Assembly (NCBI GenBank): GCA_017853835.1
Contig: JAFMIU010000001.1
Span: 1 to 64,000, forward strand
Source: Pirellulales bacterium
Lineage (GTDB): Bacteria; Planctomycetota; Planctomycetia; Pirellulales; UBA1268
Reading direction: 5' to 3'
DNA length: 64,000 nt
This document shows positions 56,953 to 64,000 of this stretch, in pieces. The translations under genes were made by a program, and so were the position numbers. Positions within the stretch are counted from its first letter, which is position 1. Each line of letters starts with the position of its first letter. The notes under the pieces were generated by a model, which worked only from the letters and a program-made list of their open reading frames with translations, was not told where the DNA came from and did not search any database.

Positions 56953-58908
56953 TCACTTCGTCGCGGGCACTTCGTGCGAGGCTGGAACGACACCGCCCGG
57001 CGACACCGCCCGGGCACTGCCTGCCCGTGGCGCGGCTAGGTCGGCCGCCTCCGACCTGGAGAGCGTGGTCGATGGCATGCCTGGCCCGGTGGTGGCTGAC
57101 CCGCGTCCGTGGCCCGAGGGGGAATGGCTGGTGCCGGCGATGAAGTTGTCGATCGTGGCCGACTCCCGCAGGTGGGAGAAGTGACGGGCCATTTCGATCC
57201 GCTGCTTCTTCTCGAAGATGTCGTCGTAGAGCTCGCTCCGCACCTCGGCGAAGGTGACCTTCGCTGGCTCGGTGAATCCCTCGCAGAAGATCACCATGAA
57301 GCGATCGGCCACCTGCACCACACCAGAGAGCTCGCCCGGCTTCAGGGCGAACACCTCGCGTTCGAGGGTTGGCTGGCCGCCCCAACGCTGGATTGGAGGC
57401 ACCTCGCCTCGCAGCGAACGGGTCGTGGGGTCGACGGAGTAGGTCTCGGCGAGCTGGCCGATGTGGTCGGCGGTGGGATTGTTCCTCGCCATCTGCCACA
57501 CCTCCTGCGCACGGCGCTGGTTGTCGAGCACGATCACCCGGCACCTGGCACGCGACCCAAACGTCGCGGCGAAGGCCCGATCCAGGTCTTCCTGCGAGAC
57601 GGGCACACCTCCCACCAGCTTCTTGAGCGCCACCGTCGGCCACACCACATCTTCAAGGTAGTGCCGCAACGGCACCTTCTCTTCGCGGGTCACTCGTTCG
57701 AGCCAGGCCGCCGCGTCGGCCGAGCCGTCGGCCTTCGTGAAGCCCTGCTGCACAGCGGCACGGGCGATCTCCGCATCGATGTCGGGTTGTGCGACCACCT
57801 GCTGCTGCTTCTTGAGGGCCTGCTGGATAAGGGTTTTGGTCACGAGGATCTCCACCACCTCGGCGCCATAACGATCGAGACAGACCTCTTCGACCGCTGC
57901 CAGGGTGACCGGCTTGCCATTGACCAAGGCGGCCACGCCGGCGTGGGCAGCTGCCTTTGCCGGATCGTTCATGACATTTTCGACCGTCGACTGATCCTGG
58001 AGCCGCTTGAAGAAATCACTCGACGCCTGGCGGCTCCGGCGTTCACGGAGCTCCTCGGCCAGATGGGCCCTGACCTCGTCGAGCGGGACCCCAGCCGCCG
58101 GAAGACGCCCCTCGCAGCGGATGATGATGAACTGGTCGGCCACCTGAACGACCTCGGAGATGTGTCCCTCCTGAAGCGCAAAGGCCGTTCGATCGAACTG
58201 CGGGTCACCCGAATGGAGCCGAATAGGCTGAACCCAGCCGTTGGCACTGGCACTGCCGACGTCGACGGAGTGCTGCCGCGCCAATCCGCCGAACTCCTCG
58301 GGCTTCTGGATCGCCTGCTGCCTGACCGATTCTGCATCCTGCCGGGTGCGGCAGACGATGATCCTCGCCTTCACCGCCGGACCGAAGCGATTCTCATAGG
58401 CCTGTTGAATCTCATCGGCCGACGGCTCGAGCCCCTCGCGGGCCAGCTGACGCAGGGCGAGCATCGGCCAGACGATGTCGTCGTTGTATTGCTTGGGCGT
58501 GATCCCTCGTTCCTTCTGGATCATCTCGATCCACTGGTCACGGGGCACGTTGAATCGTCGGGCCATGGCGTCGATCTCCGCCGACACCTCCTGGGCGGTC
58601 ACCGTGATGCCCTGCTGCTGGCAGGCCTGCTCGATGATGCGACGATTGACGAGCGATTCGAGAACCGCATTTCCGTGCCTCGCAAGACATTCGGCGCCAA
58701 GCTGGCCCGCGGTGATCTCGACGCCATTGACGATCGCCACGGGCTTGGTGGAGGGATCCAACGGCTCAGCGGCCGGGCGGGCTGCCGCCGGCTTGGCCTC
58801 GGCCTCGAGGCTGCCGGTCATCACCCGCCAGCCGATGCCCACTCCCACGATCGCCGCCGCCGCGACGACTTCTCGGACGATGCCCCGATGGATCCATTCG
58901 AACTGCAT
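56953..58908 (-). CDS. Double SurA/PrsA-like parvulin peptidyl-prolyl isomerase
   Basis: This 651-residue protein has an N-terminal membrane anchor (residues about 12-28) and two tandem copies of a SurA-N-like helical domain followed by a parvulin-like domain. Repeat one covers about 55-310 (VAIVNGVEITAGQLGAECLARHG, ITPKQYNDDIVWPMLALRQLAREG, FDRTAFALQEGHISEVVQVADQFIIIRCEG). Repeat two covers about 335-590 (ALVNGKPVTLAAVEEVCLDRYG, VPLRHYLEDVVWPTVALKKLVGG, LEREVFALKPGELSGVVQVADRFMVIFCEG). Such foldases assist envelope proteins. The last 50 residues are low-complexity. AAGGAGG lies six to seven bases before the ATG. It is divergent from the J-domain gene. Confidence 0.93.
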   Translation of the reverse strand: MQFEWIHRGIVREVVAAAAIVGVGIGWRVMTGSLEAEAKPAAARPAAEPLDPSTKPVAIVNGVEITAGQLGAECLARHGNAVLESLVNRRIIEQACQQQGITVTAQEVSAEIDAMARRFNVPRDQWIEMIQKERGITPKQYNDDIVWPMLALRQLAREGLEPSADEIQQAYENRFGPAVKARIIVCRTRQDAESVRQQAIQKPEEFGGLARQHSVDVGSASANGWVQPIRLHSGDPQFDRTAFALQEGHISEVVQVADQFIIIRCEGRLPAAGVPLDEVRAHLAEELRERRSRQASSDFFKRLQDQSTVENVMNDPAKAAAHAGVAALVNGKPVTLAAVEEVCLDRYGAEVVEILVTKTLIQQALKKQQQVVAQPDIDAEIARAAVQQGFTKADGSADAAAWLERVTREEKVPLRHYLEDVVWPTVALKKLVGGVPVSQEDLDRAFAATFGSRARCRVIVLDNQRRAQEVWQMARNNPTADHIGQLAETYSVDPTTRSLRGEVPPIQRWGGQPTLEREVFALKPGELSGVVQVADRFMVIFCEGFTEPAKVTFAEVRSELYDDIFEKKQRIEMARHFSHLRESATIDNFIAGTSHSPSGHGRGSATTGPGMPSTTLSRSEAADLAAPRAGSARAVSPGGVVPASHEVPATK

Positions 58909-59097
58909 GGCTGCCCTCCTTGGCGCTCGCGTCCAGCCAGCCTCCTGCCGCTGCGCGTTGCCGTGTGGAAATAGGCAATCCGGCGACTTCGATCAAGAGG
59001 ACCCCGAGGGCCATCCCCATCGGGCCGACGGTTTTGCGTGGACGCCAGGCGACGTGTCGCGTAGGCTGCGAACGACATCCTTCCCCAGAGCCCCCAT

Positions 59098-59793
59098 ATG
59101 TCGCACCTCCCCACGTCTGTCGAAGCCCCTCCTGAGTGCCTTGTGATCCTCGGCCTGCGGCCACCGCTCACCCTCGAGGATGTGAAGCAGGCCTACATGG
59201 CCAAGGCGATGAAGGCCCATCCCGATCGGGGTGGCGACGTGCAGGAGTTCATTCGGCTCCAAAAGGCCTTCGACGACGCCACCGACTACGTGAAGTTCAA
59301 GGCGAGCAAGATCGAGTGGCTTGCCTCCAAGATCGACGCCTACGCCCAGCAGCAGGAAGTGGTCACGGAAACGATCGAGCGCGGCGGCAGCATCGAGATG
59401 GAAGAGACCGACTGGCTGCGACGATCGTTTGGTGAAGACTTCGGCCACGTCGCCGACAAGCTCGTGTCGGTCCGCCTCGCAAACGGCCGTGCCGACGACG
59501 TGTTTGCCATCCTTCTCGGCTTCCGGGCGGAGTCGCTCAAGGATCTGGCCGTTCTCGATCTCGTCGGCGGCACGATCACCGACGAGGGACTCCTTCAGTT
59601 CAAGGAACTCAAGGGACTGCGGCATCTCGATCTCCGCGGCACGCGGGTCGGCAAGCTCGCCATCGAAGTGCCGTCGTGGTTCGAGAACCTGGAGTTTCTG
59701 GGCCTGCCCAAGGGCGCGGTGGGGATGTTCGGCCGCATGAAGATGCCGCGCCGGGTGAAACTCATGCTCGGTGATTCCGCCGATGAGGCCTGA
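59098..59793 (+). CDS. J-domain protein with leucine-rich C-terminus
   Basis: This 231-residue protein starts with a J domain (residues about 12-60) containing the HPD motif (MKAHPDRGGDVQEFIRLQKAF), which stimulates Hsp70 ATPase. After a helical linker and a central segment, the C-terminal part (about 135-200) has LRR-like repeats (LKDLAVLDLVGGTITDEGLLQFKELKGLRHLDLRGTRVGKL). No signal peptide is present, so the protein is cytosolic. No canonical zinc-finger DnaJ domains occur. It is followed by the esterase gene one base after its stop. Confidence 0.9.
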   Translation: MSHLPTSVEAPPECLVILGLRPPLTLEDVKQAYMAKAMKAHPDRGGDVQEFIRLQKAFDDATDYVKFKASKIEWLASKIDAYAQQQEVVTETIERGGSIEMEETDWLRRSFGEDFGHVADKLVSVRLANGRADDVFAILLGFRAESLKDLAVLDLVGGTITDEGLLQFKELKGLRHLDLRGTRVGKLAIEVPSWFENLEFLGLPKGAVGMFGRMKMPRRVKLMLGDSADEA

Positions 59794-60597
59794 GATGAAC
59801 GCTCGGATCCTGTGGCTGGGAGCCGCTGCACTCGTGTCATTCATCCTGCCATCCGATGCCTCGGAGCCGACGCCCCTCGAGGCTCGTGAGGTGACGATCG
59901 ATGTCGAAGGGAGCCCGGTCGGCTTTGCCTACCGGCTTCTGCGCCCTGCTGCCTGCGAGCCGGGCGTCCGCTATCCGGTGATTCTTTTTCTCCACGGCGC
60001 CGGCGAGCGTGGTGATGACAATGAGCGGCAGGTCAAGTTCCTGCCCACGTGGATGGCCGAACCACGACATCGAGACACGTACCCGTGCTTCCTCGTGGCA
60101 CCGCAATGCCGCACCGAACGCTCCTGGAGCCGGTTCGACTGGGACACCAAACAGGCCGCTCCGTTCCAGACGACGCCGACACCCGACATGGCCGCGGCGA
60201 TCGCGGCACTCGAGGCCGTGCTCGCCACGGAGCCGTGCGAGCCAGCCCGCGTCTACCTCACCGGACTCTCGATGGGAGGCTACGGCAGCTGGGATCTCGC
60301 CGCCCGAATGCCCGACCGCTTCGCGGCGGTGGTAACGATCTGCGGCGGTGGTGACGAGGCCACGGCACCGAGGCTGGCCGATCTGCCGCTGTGGTGCTTT
60401 CACGGCACCGACGACCCGCTCGTGCCGGTTGAACTCTCGCGATCGATGATCGCCGCCGTGCGGGCAGCCGGGGGCGTGCCGATCTACTCCGAACTCGCCG
60501 GGGTCGGCCACGATTCGTGGACGCCCGCGTACCGGAATCCCGCCCTCCTCGACTGGCTCTTCGCGCAGCGTCGACGGTCAGCCGCCGACGCCGGCAT

Positions 60598-61560
<963 letters not shown>

Positions 61561-61933
61561 GAATCCCCTCTCGTGGCGAGTCGGGTGCGGTCCCCGGCCA
61601 TGACCGGCGCAGCCCGCACCACCCGGATTATCGGCACCGTCAGCCAAAAACTGGAACCCGTCGCCCGCTCCCTGATTTCGGCAGGCCTTTCACGCCGATG
61701 GGGCGGGCATGGACGTCGCCTCCGGGCTTGCAGGCCCCATCGCCAGGCGACCCGACCGGGCTGTCCGCCAGCCCGCTAGAGCGCATCTCCGCTACGTGTA
61801 GCGACGAGTTGATAATCCTGAGCGGGTAGGCGAGGGGGTCGGCGAACGCTCGAGGAGCCTTGGGCGTATCCTCGCCCCGGCGACGAGACTTTTGCCGCCC
61901 CCGAGCCGGCGATACACGTATCTCAGACGCGCT
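61561..61933. other. Intergenic region upstream of cysK with MITE-like element
   Basis: These 373 bases contain the cysK promoter region (unidentified; nothing clear between 61561 and 61775) and the inverted-repeat element at 61776-61937. No gene is seen. Confidence 0.6.
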
Positions 61934-61937
61934 CTAG
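61776..61937. mobile_element. MITE-like element with 28-bp terminal inverted repeats
   Basis: The 28-base arms (61776-61803 and 61910-61937) match at 23 of 28 positions as inverted repeats and begin CTAGAGCGC. Each arm also contains an internal palindrome (CGCTAC-GT-GTAGCG; GATAC-AC-GTATC). The 162-bp size and absence of coding capacity fit a non-autonomous element. CTAG at both ends would suit insertion at TA, but I see no longer target duplication. The right arm contributes the TAG stop codon of the U32-family gene. Confidence 0.6.
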
Positions 61938-64000
61938 AGGATCGCGAGCGGATTTCGCTTCTCTTCGAGCGTGCCACGCGTCACGCCGACGCGGTTCGCC
62001 GCGCGGAGCCGAGTCCACACGTCGCGGCCGGACGTCCGCCCCGCCATCAGGTCGCGATAGGCCCCGATCACCTGCCCGACCGTCGCCTCATCTTCGTCGA
62101 GAAACTCTACCCTCAGGTGCATGACGCCACGGTCGAGCAGGGCGGGAACGGCCTCGGCACCGCTCTGGGGAACGGCGTTGTAGAGGGTGTTGCGGCAGCC
62201 CACGTCGGCCGTGAGAGGATGCTCCACGCCGATGCGATCGCGGAGCGCCACGACATGCTCGTCGCACGGCCGACCGCAGTTGGTCTTGTTGGTGCCGGGC
62301 GACAGTACGGCGCAGAACACGCAATGCTCCATGTGAAACATCGGCATGTGCTGGTGGACCACCACCTCCAGGCGGTCTGCCCGAGTCGTTTCCGCAAGGG
62401 TCACCAACTGCTCGCGATTGCAATCGTAGGAGGCGGTGACGCGTTCACATCCGGCATCGCACAAAAACCTGGCTGACCGCTCGTTGGCGACATTGAGCGA
62501 AAAGTCTCCGACCACCGGCACGCCTGCGTCGCGGAAAAACCGCACCGCGGCCCAGTTGCGGGCGAGCACGCCGTCGGGCGCCTGCTTCACGATCAGACGG
62601 AAGATGCCAAGCTCGTCCGGTTTCTGAATCCTGGGAGTGGCCACGTACAGCGCGGCGCCCGCCGCACGACCCTGATCGATCGCTTCGCGATAGCGACGGA
62701 TGTCGGCAAACTCGGCATAGATGCGCCGCTCGCCGAGGTCGAGCGCCCGCTGCAGCTGGCGCTCCGACCGCACGAGCACATGGAGCGCGACCGGTGCCGG
62801 GGCCGCCGCGGCCTCCTCGCAGGTGGTCGCAGCCATCGGCGATGGCACCGCCGGATTGCGGTCGCGGAGAACATCGCACGCCATCTCGAGCCGTGCGACA
62901 AGCTCCTTCCGCAGGCTTCCGAGCACGCTGAACGGAATCATCGGCTCACCGGTGATGACCGCATCGAGGGTTCGAAGTTCGAACGCCGTGCCACCGAGGC
63001 GGCCAAGCTGATCCCGAAGGACCTCGCGAGTAATCGGATGCTTCGTCGCCTCGCGGGCCGGTTCGGAGGTCGCCAGCTCGCACCTCGCTCCCCGATGCGT
63101 CACGGCGGTCACCTGCACCGGCTCGCCCACCGCCACGATCACCCTCAGATCGACCGGCTGACGCCGCGTGAGCTCGCGGCCGGCAAACGACCTCCGCAGC
63201 CGTGCGGTCACTTCGGGATCGTCGGTCTTCCACACCGCCTGCCCCGGCTTCACGCGCGTCAGGTCGATCGAGCCATGGCCGAAGGCGAGTTCCACCCTCC
63301 CCTCGGCCACCGGCTCGACGAGCGATCGCCCCTGCCGAAACACCTCGTAGACCCGTCCGCCCGTCGCATCGTCGCTCGTCACGCCGCAGTCGATCGCCAC
63401 CCCGTCGCCACGCTTCACGCTGCACACCAGGTCGACGGCAATCCGGTCGCGGCGAATCTCCGCGACCGTGCCGAGGCGAACCCCTCGCTTCGCGCTCGTG
63501 ATGGCGGGAACGAGCTGCTTGTGGTCGCAGCCGTGGAGCCACCCCGGCGAGAACCCGCGTGAGAACGTCAGCTCCATCTCCTCGACCTCTCGACGCGTGA
63601 ACGCCACCGGATGACCAGCCACGGCCGTGTCGATGGCGCGGCGGTAATGACGGGTGATGGCCGCGACATACTCCGGGGTTTTCAACCGCCCCTCGATCTT
63701 GAACGACGCCACTCCCGCATCGAGCAGCTCCGGGGCGAGGGCATAGGCCGCAAGGTCCTGAGGCGAAAGGAGGTAGCGCTGATCGCCGAGATCGATGGTG
63801 CGGCCGTCACAGACGAGATCGTAGGGAAGCCGGCAGGCCTGGGCACACTGCCCCCGGTTGGCGCTTCGACCGCCGAGCGACTCGCTCGTCAGGCACTGGC
63901 CCGAATACGCCACGCAGAGCGCGCCATGCACGAACACCTCCAACGGCATCGTCGTCTGCCGATGGATCGCCGCAATCTCGTCGATCGACAGCTCCCGTGC
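61934..64000 (-). CDS. U32-family peptidase (RlhA/YegQ-like), 5' end beyond window
   Basis: The visible 688 residues are the middle and end of a peptidase U32 family protein. The coding frame is open to the last base, so the start lies outside the window (the first visible codons read ARELSIDEIAAIHRQTT). The family motif EVFVHGALCVAYSGQCLTSESLGGRSANRGQCAQACRLPYDL contains the conserved Cys residues. A second part of the protein (from about 385 on) carries further family-like features (NVANERSARFLCDAG, HQHMPMFHMEHCVFCAVLSPG, CGRPCDEHVVALRDRIG). Members of this group modify tRNA or rRNA (hydroxylation of U34 or of 23S rRNA) or degrade collagen; here an RNA-modification role is more likely. The stop codon lies inside the terminal repeat of the adjacent element. 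Confidence 0.93.
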   Translation of the reverse strand, partial: ARELSIDEIAAIHRQTTMPLEVFVHGALCVAYSGQCLTSESLGGRSANRGQCAQACRLPYDLVCDGRTIDLGDQRYLLSPQDLAAYALAPELLDAGVASFKIEGRLKTPEYVAAITRHYRRAIDTAVAGHPVAFTRREVEEMELTFSRGFSPGWLHGCDHKQLVPAITSAKRGVRLGTVAEIRRDRIAVDLVCSVKRGDGVAIDCGVTSDDATGGRVYEVFRQGRSLVEPVAEGRVELAFGHGSIDLTRVKPGQAVWKTDDPEVTARLRRSFAGRELTRRQPVDLRVIVAVGEPVQVTAVTHRGARCELATSEPAREATKHPITREVLRDQLGRLGGTAFELRTLDAVITGEPMIPFSVLGSLRKELVARLEMACDVLRDRNPAVPSPMAATTCEEAAAAPAPVALHVLVRSERQLQRALDLGERRIYAEFADIRRYREAIDQGRAAGAALYVATPRIQKPDELGIFRLIVKQAPDGVLARNWAAVRFFRDAGVPVVGDFSLNVANERSARFLCDAGCERVTASYDCNREQLVTLAETTRADRLEVVVHQHMPMFHMEHCVFCAVLSPGTNKTNCGRPCDEHVVALRDRIGVEHPLTADVGCRNTLYNAVPQSGAEAVPALLDRGVMHLRVEFLDEDEATVGQVIGAYRDLMAGRTSGRDVWTRLRAANRVGVTRGTLEEKRNPLAIL

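Noticed and set aside
57109..58974. 621-residue plus-strand frame
   Set aside because: It is antisense to the double-parvulin gene, which has strong domain evidence and a good ribosome-binding site.

Overview
The window looks like chromosomal DNA of a high-GC planctomycete, probably Pirellulales-like. The evidence is a PSCyt1/PSCyt2/PSD1 gene paired with a Tat-exported DUF1501 gene, ThuA-like, DUF1080 and Gfo/Idh proteins with Tat signals, HEAT-repeat and FG-GAP proteins, a methanopterin-linked C1 enzyme (Ftr), several large exported proteins with no family I recognise, and a sigma factor carrying extra helix-turn-helix domains. I found no rRNA, tRNA, CRISPR array, prophage or intact insertion sequence. 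High GC produces many long antisense open frames; I leave these out.

Layout. 0.3-3.1 kb: pyruvate phosphate dikinase (minus). 3.3-7.2 kb: PSD1-type c-cytochrome protein plus DUF1501 operon (plus). 7.2-11.4 kb: minus-strand run of a DUF4139 protein, a serpin and a ThuA-like protein. 11.5-13.1 kb: mutY followed by a small two-gene module whose nucleotidyltransferase seems truncated. 13.3-17.4 kb: two membrane proteins and a Tat-exported GH116-type enzyme. 17.7-20.9 kb: TPR-like protein, esterase, tmk and holB. 21.4-25.9 kb: a large anchored protein of unknown function, fumC, and glnB with a candidate sigma-54 promoter. 26.2-31.8 kb: CE15-DUF1080 fusion, Gfo/Idh oxidoreductase and two HEAT-repeat proteins. 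31.9-36.8 kb: sigma-54 activator with a receiver lacking its phospho-acceptor, SEC-C protein, ribD. 36.8-42.6 kb: exported unknown, ftr, and an anchored DUF11-type protein. 43.3-47.8 kb: infC-rpmI-rplT-pheS-pheT operon. 48.0-61.6 kb: unknown exported protein, an unusual sigma factor, an FG-GAP/HtrA-like protease/unknown cluster, a double-parvulin chaperone, a J-domain/LRR hybrid, an esterase and cysK. 61.9 kb to the edge: U32 peptidase family protein, cut by the window end.

Housekeeping genes (carbon, nitrogen, sulfur and riboflavin metabolism, translation, replication, repair) are interleaved with exported planctomycete families that probably work in polysaccharide turnover and envelope quality control. 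Intergenic DNA carries several repeat families: a GC-rich palindromic repeat at three loci (0, 21 and 43 kb), an 80-bp repeat pair in two divergent promoter regions, a duplicated gene tail with its hairpin, and a 162-bp element with 28-bp terminal inverted repeats that supplies the stop codon of the neighbouring gene.

The most unusual items are the HTH-rich sigma factor with a 33-bp palindrome upstream, the serpin with an apparently intact inhibitory loop and a predicted Arg-Ser bond, MutY with Glu where the catalytic Asp is expected, infC with an AUC start, and the MITE-like element at 61.8 kb.
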